From the NCBI GenBank assembly GCA_004321735.1, contig SGZB01000001.1, forward strand, positions 1 through 64,000: a DNA stretch of 64,000 nucleotides, in the 5' to 3' direction. Every line of letters starts with the position of its first letter. Position 1 is the stretch's first letter. The position numbers and the translations under genes were made by a program. Source of the stretch: Flavobacteriales bacterium (GTDB lineage: Bacteria; Bacteroidota; Bacteroidia; Flavobacteriales; Flavobacteriaceae). Positions 17,072-26,227 of this stretch are shown here, one piece after another. The notes under the pieces are model-generated. The model was not told the DNA's origin, ran no database searches, and worked only from the letters and a program-made list of their open reading frames with translations.

Positions 17072-18213
17072 ATAAAGGAGCAGAAAGATTAAAATATATA
17101 GAAGAGTATTATTTCTCAAAGAAATTAAGAGAAGTAAAAGATCTTATAAATAATGGTGCTCCAATTATCAATATGGGAATAGGTAGTCCAGATTTAGATC
17201 CGCCTATTAGTGTAGTTAATTCAATTAAAGAGTCGTTAAAACATAAGAATGCTCATCAATATCAAAGCTATAGGGGAATTAATGATTTAAGATTAGAAAT
17301 TTCAAATTTCTACTCAAGATTTTACAATATAAAATTAAATGCTGATGAAAATATACTTCCCCTACTTGGATCTAAAGAAGGTATAATGCATATTTCACTC
17401 GCATTTTTAAATCCTGGAGATGAGGTTTTAATTCCAGATCCAGGATATCCTACTTATAGCTCTGTGACAAAAATAGTTGGTGCAACCCCTCGTTATTACA
17501 ATTTAAACTCAAAAAATAATTGGTATCCTGATATTGATAGTTTGCAGAGCTCAGATATATCAAAAGTCAAATTGATGTGGATTAATTACCCGCACATGCC
17601 AACAGGAACACCAGCCGAAATTAGTAAGTTAGAGGATATTGTTTCATTTACTCAAAAGAATAATATCATTTTAGTAAATGATAATCCATATAGTCAAATT
17701 CTTAATGATAATCCAGTAAGTATTTTAAATATAAATAACTCATTTAAAAACTGTTTAGAGTTGAATTCTCTCAGTAAAATGTTTAATATGGCTGGTTGGA
17801 GAGTTGGAATGGTATTAGGTTCAAAGGAACATATTGATAATATTTTAAAAATCAAATCTAATATGGATTCCGGAATGTTTTATGGAGTTCAAGTTGGTGC
17901 AATTAATGCACTAAAATCAGATAAAGATTGGTTTTTTAATCTTAACAATATTTATAAAAAAAGAAGAGAAATTATTTATAAAATATGTGATAAGCTCAAT
18001 TTAGAATATCGAAATGATTCAGTTGGAATGTTTGTTTGGGCTAAAATTAAAAATGAATCATCATCTGAAAAATTAAGTGATTTCCTTTTATATAAAAAAA
18101 ATATTTTTGTAGCTCCAGGATTTATTTTTGGTAGAAATGGTGAAGGTTATATAAGATTTTCACTATGTATTAATGAAGCTCAAATAAACAAAGCACTTAA
18201 AAGATTAACATGA
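17068..18213 (+). CDS. PLP-dependent aminotransferase, class I/II (probable aromatic aminotransferase)
   Basis: The 381-residue fold-type I aminotransferase has the PLP lysine in SLSKMFNMAGWRVG (Lys237) and NYPHMPTG (173-180) where most relatives read NYPNNPTG. Its position between pheA and tyrA, with 4-bp overlaps on both sides, indicates it supplies the last transamination step to Phe and Tyr. The sequence alone would also allow an aspartate- or LL-DAP-type enzyme, so the substrate is inferred from context. Confidence 0.9.
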   Translation: MNKGAERLKYIEEYYFSKKLREVKDLINNGAPIINMGIGSPDLDPPISVVNSIKESLKHKNAHQYQSYRGINDLRLEISNFYSRFYNIKLNADENILPLLGSKEGIMHISLAFLNPGDEVLIPDPGYPTYSSVTKIVGATPRYYNLNSKNNWYPDIDSLQSSDISKVKLMWINYPHMPTGTPAEISKLEDIVSFTQKNNIILVNDNPYSQILNDNPVSILNINNSFKNCLELNSLSKMFNMAGWRVGMVLGSKEHIDNILKIKSNMDSGMFYGVQVGAINALKSDKDWFFNLNNIYKKRREIIYKICDKLNLEYRNDSVGMFVWAKIKNESSSEKLSDFLLYKKNIFVAPGFIFGRNGEGYIRFSLCINEAQINKALKRLT

Positions 18214-19070
18214 AGATAGGAATAATAGGTCTTGGTTTAATGGGAGGATCCTTTTCAATTGAAATGAGGAGACTTTTTCCAAATTCATTAATTCTCGGAA
18301 ACGATATTTCTCAAATAAATATAAAATCAGCAAAAAGATTAGAACTCATCGATGATGTTTTTGAAGTTAATAATTTGTCTGGATTTGATATTGTTTTAAT
18401 TTCTGTTCCAGTTGATATCTCCCTTAAAATTGTAAATAGGGTTTTAGATCATGTTGCAGAGCATACGTTAGTTCTTGATGTTGGATCTACTAAGTTGCCA
18501 ATATGTAATGAAGTTCAGAATCATCCTAATAGACAAAATTTTTTAGCAATGCATCCAATTTCTGGAACTGAAAACAGTGGTCCAGATGCTTCAGTTAAAG
18601 GTTTGTATACGGGTATTACTAATATTGTTTGTGAAAAAGAAAAAACAGGATTAAAACAATACCAGTTGGCATTATCTATTTTTCAAAAATTAGAAATGAA
18701 AATTATTTATATGAATCCTAAAGTTCATGATCAGCATATTTCATATGTATCGCACTTATCACATATTACATCATTTATATTGGCAAAAACAGTTATTGAG
18801 AAAGAAATTGATGAAAAAAATATTTTCGATCTTGCAGGCAGTGGATTTGAATCAACTGTGAGGTTAGCCAAAAGTTCACCTGAAATGTGGTCTCCAATTT
18901 TTATACAAAATAAAAATTATATCGTTGAAGCTTTATCTGAATACATAGATAATTTAGAGGTTCTAAAACAAATGATATTAAAAAATGAAAATGAAGTGAT
19001 AATAAACGATTTAAATAATATAAATAGAATTAAGGAAATTTTATCAGGAATTAATAATAAAAGAAAATGA
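18210..19070 (+). CDS. tyrA: Prephenate dehydrogenase
   Basis: This enzyme oxidatively decarboxylates prephenate to 4-hydroxyphenylpyruvate for Tyr synthesis. The 286-residue protein starts with the dinucleotide-binding GLGLMGGSFS (residues 6-15) and has the TyrA markers LDVGSTKLPI, MHPISGTENSGPDAS and HVSHLSH-like VSHLSHITSFILA. There is no ACT domain or fused mutase. It overlaps both neighbours by 4 bp within the operon. Confidence 0.95.
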   Translation: MKIGIIGLGLMGGSFSIEMRRLFPNSLILGNDISQINIKSAKRLELIDDVFEVNNLSGFDIVLISVPVDISLKIVNRVLDHVAEHTLVLDVGSTKLPICNEVQNHPNRQNFLAMHPISGTENSGPDASVKGLYTGITNIVCEKEKTGLKQYQLALSIFQKLEMKIIYMNPKVHDQHISYVSHLSHITSFILAKTVIEKEIDEKNIFDLAGSGFESTVRLAKSSPEMWSPIFIQNKNYIVEALSEYIDNLEVLKQMILKNENEVIINDLNNINRIKEILSGINNKRK

Positions 19071-20149
19071 AAAACAACAAGAATTTAAGATTATGGTTAG
19101 ATGATTTTAATTTATCTCATCCACTAGTAATCGCGGGGCCATGCAGTGCTGAGACTGAAGACCAAATGCTAAACATTGCTAATCAGTTGAAAGATACTGA
19201 TGTTTCGGTTTTTAGAGCCGGAATATGGAAGCCTAGAACACGCCCAGGAATGTTTGAGGGTGTCGGCGCAATCGGATTAAAATGGTTAAAAAGAGTAAAA
19301 GATGAGACAGGTCTATTAACTTCAACAGAAGTTGCAAATGCAAATCATGTTAATCTAGCATTAGAAAATGATGTAGATATTTTATGGATTGGAGCAAGAT
19401 CAGCTGTAAGTCCATTTATAGTACAAGAAATTGCAGACTCTTTAAGAGGAACTGACAAGATAGTTCTTCTTAAAAATCCCGTGAACCCTGACCTTTCTCT
19501 TTGGTTTGGTGGAGTTGAAAGGTTATATAGCGCTGATATAAAAAAAATAGGAGTAATTCATAGAGGTTTTTCAACTTCCTCAAAATCTAAATTTAGAAAT
19601 AATCCTGAGTGGCAAATAGCTATTGAGTTTCAGAATAAATTTCCAGATATTCCACTTATTTGTGATCCTTCACATATTTGTGGTAGAAGAGATTTAATTC
19701 ATGATGTTTCTCAAAAGTCATTGGATTTAAATTTTGACGGATTGATGATTGAAACTCATGTTGATCCAGATAGTGCTTGGAGTGATGCTGCTCAACAAAT
19801 TACACCATCAACACTAATTCAATTAATGAAAGAATTAAAAATTAGAAGAGGTAATTTTCAAGAAGAGGATTATATAAAGAAGCTTTCAAAGTATAGAGCA
19901 AAGATTGATATGATTGATAATGATCTAGTTGAAATTTTAGGAAAAAGAATGAATCTTTCTGATAAAATTGGAAAACTTAAAAAGGATAAAAATGTTGCTG
20001 TTTTACAATCAAAAAGATGGAACGAAATTTTGGGTAAAATGATTTTAGAGGGAAAAGATAATGGCTTAAGTGAAGAGTTTGTTTTACAAATTTTTAAGGC
20101 AATACATCAAGAATCAATCAATCATCAAAATAAGATTTTGAAAAATTAA
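19067..20149 (+). CDS. Bifunctional 3-deoxy-7-phosphoheptulonate synthase / chorismate mutase
   Basis: The protein performs the first step of the shikimate pathway (DAHP from PEP and erythrose-4-phosphate) and the branch step chorismate to prephenate. Residues about 10-265 are the class I, KDPG-like DAHP synthase domain (LVIAGPCSAE, FRAGIWKPRTRPG, DPSHICGRR). Residues about 275-358 are an AroQ-type helical mutase (YRAKIDMIDNDLVEILGKRM, IGKLKKDKN). This fusion is characteristic of Bacteroidetes. The mutase domain probably also serves as the sensor for feedback by prephenate or chorismate, as in related fusions (family knowledge). Confidence 0.95.
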   Translation: MKNNKNLRLWLDDFNLSHPLVIAGPCSAETEDQMLNIANQLKDTDVSVFRAGIWKPRTRPGMFEGVGAIGLKWLKRVKDETGLLTSTEVANANHVNLALENDVDILWIGARSAVSPFIVQEIADSLRGTDKIVLLKNPVNPDLSLWFGGVERLYSADIKKIGVIHRGFSTSSKSKFRNNPEWQIAIEFQNKFPDIPLICDPSHICGRRDLIHDVSQKSLDLNFDGLMIETHVDPDSAWSDAAQQITPSTLIQLMKELKIRRGNFQEEDYIKKLSKYRAKIDMIDNDLVEILGKRMNLSDKIGKLKKDKNVAVLQSKRWNEILGKMILEGKDNGLSEEFVLQIFKAIHQESINHQNKILKN

Positions 20150-21069
20150 TGAAAGGTCACATTTATAAATCTACAGGTAGTTGGTATACTGTTAAAATTG
20201 ATGCCGGTAAATTTATTGAATGTAGACTTTCAGGTAGGTTAAGAGTTGATGGAATTAAATCAACGAATCCTGTGTGTGTTGGAGATTATGTTTTAATTGA
20301 AAAAAGAGTTGATTCGTATGTTGTTAAAAAACTTTTAGAAAGAAAAAACTTTATAATTAGAAAATCAGTAAAACTCTCAAAACAATATCACATAATTGCA
20401 TCTAATATTGATATTTGTTTTTTACTAGTAACTCCCAAGAATCCAGTAACATCAACAATGTTTATTGATAGATTTTTAGCATCAACTCTCTCATATGGAA
20501 TTGAAACTGTTATAGTTTTTAATAAGATTGATCAATATGATAAAGAATCAATGAATCAAAAAAATGAAATCGACAATATTTATAAAAAAGCTGGATATAA
20601 AACAATTTCAATTTCAGCTTTAAAAAAAAGTAATCTTTCAGATTTATTAAAACTTATGCAAAACAAAGTTTGTGTTTTTTCAGGTCATAGTGGAGTAGGA
20701 AAATCAACACTTTTAAATTCTCTTGATGATAATTTATCAATCAAAACACTACCAATTTCTGAGTCAAAGAAATCAGGACAGCATACTACAACTTTTTCTG
20801 AAATGTATGATCTTAAAAAAAATATAAAGGTTATTGATACGCCAGGAATAAAAGGATTTGGATTATATAACATTAACAATAATGAATTAAGCGATTATTT
20901 CTTAGAGTTTAGAAATGGTCCTAGTTGTAAATTTCATAATTGTATTCATAAAAAAGAGCCAGGATGTGTTATTAAAAAAGAAATAGAGAATGGAAATATA
21001 TCTAAAAGTAGATATTCAAATTATCTATTACTTTTAGAGGAAATTAATAATGAAACAAGTTTCAGATGA
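20149..21069 (+). CDS. rsgA: Ribosome small-subunit-dependent GTPase A
   Basis: RsgA is a circularly permuted GTPase that acts late in 30S subunit maturation. The order is visible: an N-terminal OB-fold (about 1-65), G4 NKID at 125-128 ahead of G1 GHSGVGKST at 179-187, then DTPGIKGFGL. The C-terminal zinc cluster is complete (CKFHNCIHKKEPGC), in contrast to the zinc-less DnaG and AccD in this window. It has a 1-bp overlap with the upstream gene and no obvious metabolic link to aromatic synthesis. Confidence 0.95.
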   Translation: MKGHIYKSTGSWYTVKIDAGKFIECRLSGRLRVDGIKSTNPVCVGDYVLIEKRVDSYVVKKLLERKNFIIRKSVKLSKQYHIIASNIDICFLLVTPKNPVTSTMFIDRFLASTLSYGIETVIVFNKIDQYDKESMNQKNEIDNIYKKAGYKTISISALKKSNLSDLLKLMQNKVCVFSGHSGVGKSTLLNSLDDNLSIKTLPISESKKSGQHTTTFSEMYDLKKNIKVIDTPGIKGFGLYNINNNELSDYFLEFRNGPSCKFHNCIHKKEPGCVIKKEIENGNISKSRYSNYLLLLEEINNETSFR

Positions 21070-21518
21070 AAGCTGTTATACAGAGAGTTAGTCACTCTAA
21101 ATTAAAAGTTGATAAATCCTTATTTAGTGAAATTGGATTTGGTCTAATGATTCTTCTAGGTATTACTCATGATGATAATTTAGAAGATTTGGTATGGTTG
21201 GCAAAAAAAGTAGCTCATTTGAGAATTTTTGATGATGAAGATGGTGTTATGAATAAGTCCGTTATGGATGTAGATGGAGAAATACAAGTAGTTAGCCAAT
21301 TTACCCTATTTGCTTTAACAAAAAAGGGAAATAGACCATCCTACATCAATGCTGCTAAAGGTGATTTTGCTGAGAAAATGTATAATAATTTTATTAAAGA
21401 ACTTCAGAAATATCTAAATAAAAATATTAAAACAGGTAAATTTGGGTATAACATGAGTATAGATTTTGAAAATCTGGGACCTGTTACAATTATAATAGAT
21501 TCAAAAAATAAGATTTAA
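21066..21518 (+). CDS. dtd: D-aminoacyl-tRNA deacylase (Dtd)
   Basis: Dtd removes D-amino acids (classically D-Tyr) from mischarged tRNA. The 150-residue protein is full length, with SQFTL at residues 77-81, GNRPSY at 88-93 and the cross-subunit Gly-Pro motif GPVT at 138-141. Its 4-bp overlap with rsgA and place inside an operon that makes Tyr suggests co-expression with aromatic supply. Confidence 0.96.
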   Translation: MKAVIQRVSHSKLKVDKSLFSEIGFGLMILLGITHDDNLEDLVWLAKKVAHLRIFDDEDGVMNKSVMDVDGEIQVVSQFTLFALTKKGNRPSYINAAKGDFAEKMYNNFIKELQKYLNKNIKTGKFGYNMSIDFENLGPVTIIIDSKNKI

Positions 21519-21519
21519 T

Positions 21520-21846
21520 ATGGAGTTAAAAGAAATGCAAAATATAGTTGATCAATGGATTAAAAAGTATGGTGTCAGATATTTTAATGAATTGACAAAT
21601 ATGGCTCAATTAACTGAAGAGGTTGGTGAAGTTGCAAGGATAATTTCAAGAGTTTATGGAGAACAGTCTGTTAAAAAAGGTCAAGAATTAAATAATTTAG
21701 GTGAAGAACTTGCAGACGTTTTATTTGTTTTAATTTGTTTGGCAAATCAGACAGGTGTGGATTTAGAGAAAGAATTCAAAAAAAAATTAGAAAAAAAAAC
21801 TGTGAGAGATGAAAAGCGCCATTTATCTAACAGTAAGCTGAAATGA
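21520..21846 (+). CDS. MazG-like nucleotide pyrophosphohydrolase
   Basis: The 108-residue all-helical protein has the metal-binding pattern of the MazG/dUTPase-like group: LTEEVGEVARIISRVYGEQS followed by LGEELADVLFVLICLAN (EExxE then ExxD). It is a single short MazG domain, as in house-cleaning enzymes that hydrolyse non-canonical NTPs. The natural substrate is unknown. It sits between dtd and aroA, with a 4-bp overlap into aroA. Confidence 0.9.
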   Translation: MELKEMQNIVDQWIKKYGVRYFNELTNMAQLTEEVGEVARIISRVYGEQSVKKGQELNNLGEELADVLFVLICLANQTGVDLEKEFKKKLEKKTVRDEKRHLSNSKLK

Positions 21847-23072
21847 ACATAGTTTTTATTTGTCCTTCCAACATAAAATCCAACTCTGAAATTTCAATTA
21901 CAGGATCAAAAAGTGAATCAAATAGATTACTAATAATAAATGCACTATATAGTAATACAAAACTATTGAATCTATCGAACTCTGATGATACAAAAGTTTT
22001 AACTAAAGCTTTATCAAATTTAAATGGTCAAACAGATATTCATCATGCTGGTACTGCAATGAGATTTTTAACAGCATTTTTAGCTCAAATTGAGGACAGA
22101 GAATTTGTAATTACTGGTTCAGCTAGAATGCAAGAAAGACCAATAGGAATTTTAGTTGACTCATTAAATGAATTAGGATTTGAAGTAAGATATTTAGATA
22201 AAAAGGGATTTCCACCTCTTAAAATTATAGGAAAAAAAAGTATTAAATCTGAAATTAAACTCGATTCTACCGTGAGTAGTCAATATGTATCTGCTTTGAT
22301 GTTAATAGCTCCATCACTTGAAAATGGCTTAAAAATTATTTTGGAAGGTCAAATAATCTCAAAGCCATATATCAACCTTACATTAAATATTTTAAAAAAG
22401 ATAGGGGTAAAGTGTAGTTTTAAAAAAAATATTATAGAAATAAAAAATCATTCTAAATCCAAAATATCTCAATACACAGTTGAATCTGATTGGAGTTCAG
22501 CATCGTACTTTTATTCAATTGTTTCATTGTTAGATAATACTACAATTATACTCTCAAGTTTTTTTGACAATTCTTTTCAGGGAGACAGCAAGGTGTCTAA
22601 GATTTATGAATCATTTGGTGTAAATACTACATATAAAGAAAATACTATACGTTTAACTAAAATGGAAAATTACTCTAAACCAGATTCTTTAGAGTTTGAT
22701 TTATTAGAAAACCCAGATTTAGCTCAGACCATTTCTGTTACCGCTCTCTGTATGGGTATTCCATTAGTTTTAAATGGATTACAAACATTAAAAATAAAAG
22801 AGACTGATAGAATTATTGCTCTTAAAAATGAATTGTCAAAGTTGGGTGCTAATGTTGTTTACAATGACAATTCGATTTCTATTAATCCTCCTGATAAGCT
22901 AAATGAAAATGTGAATATTAAAACTTACGATGATCACCGAATGGCTCTTTCATTTTCAACAGTTGGATTAATAACACCTATATATATTGAGGATTATAAT
23001 GTTGTATCAAAATCTTACCCTGATTATTGGTCAGATTTAAAGTCTATTGGATTTAATATTGAATTTCAATAA
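21843..23072 (+). CDS. aroA: 3-phosphoshikimate 1-carboxyvinyltransferase (EPSP synthase)
   Basis: This enzyme catalyses the sixth shikimate-pathway step. The 409-residue protein shows GSKSESNRLLI at the N-terminus, HHAGTAMRFLTAFLA, MQERPIG, and the C-terminal KIKETDRI and YDDHRMALSFS motifs. The N-terminal region is somewhat divergent compared with well-known forms, and the protein is shorter than the E. coli enzyme (427 residues), but all signature motifs are present. It is the last gene of the aromatic operon. Confidence 0.95.
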   Translation: MNIVFICPSNIKSNSEISITGSKSESNRLLIINALYSNTKLLNLSNSDDTKVLTKALSNLNGQTDIHHAGTAMRFLTAFLAQIEDREFVITGSARMQERPIGILVDSLNELGFEVRYLDKKGFPPLKIIGKKSIKSEIKLDSTVSSQYVSALMLIAPSLENGLKIILEGQIISKPYINLTLNILKKIGVKCSFKKNIIEIKNHSKSKISQYTVESDWSSASYFYSIVSLLDNTTIILSSFFDNSFQGDSKVSKIYESFGVNTTYKENTIRLTKMENYSKPDSLEFDLLENPDLAQTISVTALCMGIPLVLNGLQTLKIKETDRIIALKNELSKLGANVVYNDNSISINPPDKLNENVNIKTYDDHRMALSFSTVGLITPIYIEDYNVVSKSYPDYWSDLKSIGFNIEFQ

Positions 23073-23088
23073 ATAATTTAGCTTTTAC

Positions 23089-23120
23089 TTGACATCCCCT
23101 ATGTTCAGAATGTATATTTG
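23089..23120 (+). promoter_or_regulatory. Candidate promoter for the queA operon
   Basis: TTG at 23089-23091 and TATATTTG at 23113-23120 are separated by 21 bases, a slightly long but acceptable match to TTG-N19-TAnnTTTG. It ends 18 bp before the queA ATG at 23139. Confidence 0.6.
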
Positions 23121-23138
23121 CGATCTCAAATTTTTAAT

Positions 23139-24188
23139 ATGAAACTATCAAATTTTACTTACGATCTTCCAAAAGAATTACTTGCTGAATATCCATCCGA
23201 TGAAAGAGACGAGTCTAGGCTCATGGTTTTGCATAGAGATTCAGGTAAAATTGAACATAAAACTTTCAAGGATGTAATTGATTATTTCGAAGATGGAGAT
23301 AGTTTTGTGCTTAACAATACTAAGGTATTTCCTGCCAGATTAATGGGTAATAAAGAAAAAACTGGTGCTCGAATTGAGGTTTTTCTGTTAAGAGAATTAA
23401 GTAGAGAGCAAAGGCTGTGGGATGTTTTGGTAGATCCAGCTCGTAAAATTAGAATTGGTAATAAACTGTATTTTGGAGACGATGATAGTTTGGTTGCTGA
23501 AGTTATAGATAATACAACTTCAAGAGGAAGAACTCTGAGATTTTTATATGATGGGACGTATGAAGAATTTAGAGAAAAACTACTAGAATTAGGACAAACC
23601 CCATTGCCCAAATACATAAAAAGAGATGAAGAAGATTTTGATAAAGACAGATATCAAACAATCTATGCTAAAAATGTAGGAGCTGTTGCAGCTCCAACTG
23701 CTGGGCTTCATTTTTCTAGACATTTACTTAAAAGGTTGCAGATCAAGGGAATAAATCTTGCTGAACTTACATTACATGTAGGACTTGGAACATTTAATCC
23801 TGTTGAAGTTGAAGATTTATCCAAACACAAAATGGATTCTGAAGAGTTAATGATTAACGATGAAGTTGTAAAAATTGTAAATACAACCAAACAAAACAAA
23901 AGAAAAGTTTGTGCAGTTGGAACGACAGTTATGAAAGGGCTAGAATCATCTGTATCCTCAACTGGGACACTGAATCCATACGTTGGTTGGACTCATAAGT
24001 TTATTTTCCCCCCGCATGAGTTCAGTATCGCAAATGCTTTAATTACTAATCTTCATATGCCAAAATCCACTTTACTAATGATGGTTTCTGCATTTGCAGG
24101 ATATGATTTTATGATGGAAGCTTACAATGAAGCTGTCAAAGAAAAATATAGATTTTATTCCTATGGAGATGCCATGTTAATTCTTTAA
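23139..24188 (+). CDS. queA: tRNA preQ1(34) S-adenosylmethionine ribosyltransferase-isomerase
   Basis: QueA transfers the ribosyl part of SAM to preQ1 in tRNA, a step in queuosine synthesis. The ATG at 23139 (349 residues, [11 protein letters not shown]) is preferred over an in-frame TTG at 23118, which overlaps the promoter element. Motifs include [40 protein letters not shown] and [15 protein letters not shown]. It heads a tight run with rlmN, the prenyl synthetase and dnaG. Confidence 0.96.
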   Translation: MKLSNFTYDLPKELLAEYPSDERDESRLMVLHRDSGKIEHKTFKDVIDYFEDGDSFVLNNTKVFPARLMGNKEKTGARIEVFLLRELSREQRLWDVLVDPARKIRIGNKLYFGDDDSLVAEVIDNTTSRGRTLRFLYDGTYEEFREKLLELGQTPLPKYIKRDEEDFDKDRYQTIYAKNVGAVAAPTAGLHFSRHLLKRLQIKGINLAELTLHVGLGTFNPVEVEDLSKHKMDSEELMINDEVVKIVNTTKQNKRKVCAVGTTVMKGLESSVSSTGTLNPYVGWTHKFIFPPHEFSIANALITNLHMPKSTLLMMVSAFAGYDFMMEAYNEAVKEKYRFYSYGDAMLIL

Positions 24189-24189
24189 T

Positions 24190-25230
24190 ATGTCATCAAA
24201 AAAAATTGATATAAGATCATTAAAAAAAAATGAATTAATTAAGTTTTTAAATGATTTTAATTATGAACCTTACCGGGCTCAACAGATTTTAAGTAGAGTA
24301 AATAGTCAACAAATTGATTCTTTTGAAAAAATAACTAATATTCCAAAAGATTTAATCCAACTTTTAGACGAAAATTTTTTTTTAAGCAATACTCTTATCC
24401 ATCAATTTCAAAAAAGCTCAGACTTAACTTTTAAGTTTAGCATTAAGCTTCATGACAATTTAATTATTGAAGCTGTACTTATTCCAACTGAAAAAAGAAT
24501 TACAGCATGTGTTTCGAGTCAAGTAGGTTGTAGTTTAGATTGTAATTTTTGTGCTACATCAAGGTTGAAAAGAATTAGAAATTTAGAATCTTACGAAATT
24601 TATGATCAGATCATGCTATTGAATAATGAATCTCTAAAAAGTTTTTCTAAACCAATATCAAATATTGTATTTATGGGTATGGGAGAGCCATTACTTAATT
24701 ATAACAATGTTATTCATTCAATAGATTTAATTACTGGAAATCAAGGATTAGGCATTTCAAAAAAGAAAATTACTTTATCAACGTCAGGAATTTTTAAAAT
24801 GATAAAAAAAATGGCGGATGATAATGTAAAATTTAATCTAGCTATTTCATTGCATTCTGGCATTGAAGAAACTAGAAATAAGATTATGCCATTCTCTAAA
24901 TCATTTCCACTAAAAAAACTTATTGATAGTTTAGAGTATTGGTACTTGAAAACTAAAATTAAAATAACATTTGAATACCTAGTTTGGAAAGATATAAATG
25001 ATGATTTTGAACATATTAATGCTTTAGTTAAAATTTGTAAAAGAATACCTTCAAAAGTAAATCTTATTGAATATAACAGTATCAACGATGAAAGATTTAT
25101 TTCAGCTGATCAAACCTGGATAGATAATTATGTGAATTCGTTACGTGAAAATAATATTCAAGTTTCAGTTAGAAGATCACGAGGAAAAGACATTGATGCT
25201 GCCTGTGGTCAATTAGCAAATAAACACTAA
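24190..25230 (+). CDS. rlmN: Dual-specificity RNA methyltransferase RlmN (23S rRNA A2503 / tRNA A37)
   Basis: This radical-SAM enzyme makes 2-methyladenosine. Of its 346 residues, the cluster cysteines are Cys114, Cys118 and Cys121 (CSLDCNFC). The two mechanistic cysteines correspond to Cys107 and Cys339 (DAACGQLA near the C-terminus). FMGMGEPLLNYNNV and ISLHSG are also typical. It starts one base after the queA stop codon. Confidence 0.96.
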   Translation: MSSKKIDIRSLKKNELIKFLNDFNYEPYRAQQILSRVNSQQIDSFEKITNIPKDLIQLLDENFFLSNTLIHQFQKSSDLTFKFSIKLHDNLIIEAVLIPTEKRITACVSSQVGCSLDCNFCATSRLKRIRNLESYEIYDQIMLLNNESLKSFSKPISNIVFMGMGEPLLNYNNVIHSIDLITGNQGLGISKKKITLSTSGIFKMIKKMADDNVKFNLAISLHSGIEETRNKIMPFSKSFPLKKLIDSLEYWYLKTKIKITFEYLVWKDINDDFEHINALVKICKRIPSKVNLIEYNSINDERFISADQTWIDNYVNSLRENNIQVSVRRSRGKDIDAACGQLANKH

Positions 25231-25231
25231 A

Positions 25232-26218
25232 TTGAGTATAGTGAATAGAGTTTTTAAACTTAGAGAGCCAATAATAAAAGAGATGGAAATATTTGAAGAA
25301 AAATTTTCATCATTAATGCTAACTAGGGTTCCTCTGCTTAATCGAATAACTCATTATATAATTAAAAGAAAAGGTAAGCAAATGCGTCCAATGCTTATTT
25401 TTCTGTGTTCAAAACTGATATCTGAAAATGAAGTAAATGAAAAAGTTTACAGAGGAGCATCTGTTATTGAGTTAATTCATACTGCTACTTTAATTCATGA
25501 TGATGTAATTGATGATAGTAAAAGAAGAAGAGGTTTTTTTTCAATTAATGCAATATGGAAAAATAAAATTGCCGTTTTAGTAGGCGATTTCCTTCTTTCT
25601 AAAGGTATGTTGCTGTGTATTGATAATAAAGATTTTGACCATCTTGAAATTATCTCTGAATCTGTAAAAAATATGAGTGAGGGAGAATTATTACAAATTG
25701 AGAAAGCAAAGAAACTCGATATAGATGAAAAAATTTATATCGATATTATTTCAAAAAAAACAGCATCATTGATAAGTTCATGTTGTAAAATTGCAGGAGC
25801 TGGAACAGGTAAATCTAAAAAAGAAATTGATTTACTAGGAGAATTAGGTTTGAATATTGGAATAGCTTTTCAAATAAAAGATGATTTATTTGATTATGGC
25901 AAACAAAAGATTGGAAAACCAAGAGGTATTGATATTAAAGAAAAAAAAATGACACTTCCTTTAATAAAATCTCTAGAAAATGCCTCAGCAAAAGATAAAA
26001 AATGGATAATTAATTCTATTAAAAAATTTAGTAATGACAAGAAAGTTGTTCGACAAATAATTGATTATGTTAAAAATAACGGAGGACTTGATTATGCAAT
26101 ATCAATGATGAACGAATACCACACTAGGTCATTAAAAATTTTAGATAAATTCCCTGATAATCAATTCAAAGTTGCATTAAAAAACATGATTGATTATGTT
26201 ATTGAAAGAGATTATTAA
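25232..26218 (+). CDS. Polyprenyl synthetase (all-trans, octaprenyl-type)
   Basis: This enzyme makes the long prenyl diphosphate, probably the side chain of menaquinone. Of its 328 residues, the first Asp-rich motif is D90-D94 (DDVID) and the second is D217-D221 (DDLFD), with the RPMLIFLCS and EGELLQIE blocks between. The start is TTG, one base after rlmN. Chain length cannot be fixed from the sequence by eye. Confidence 0.9.
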   Translation: MSIVNRVFKLREPIIKEMEIFEEKFSSLMLTRVPLLNRITHYIIKRKGKQMRPMLIFLCSKLISENEVNEKVYRGASVIELIHTATLIHDDVIDDSKRRRGFFSINAIWKNKIAVLVGDFLLSKGMLLCIDNKDFDHLEIISESVKNMSEGELLQIEKAKKLDIDEKIYIDIISKKTASLISSCCKIAGAGTGKSKKEIDLLGELGLNIGIAFQIKDDLFDYGKQKIGKPRGIDIKEKKMTLPLIKSLENASAKDKKWIINSIKKFSNDKKVVRQIIDYVKNNGGLDYAISMMNEYHTRSLKILDKFPDNQFKVALKNMIDYVIERDY

Positions 26219-26227
26219 ATTTACGAT

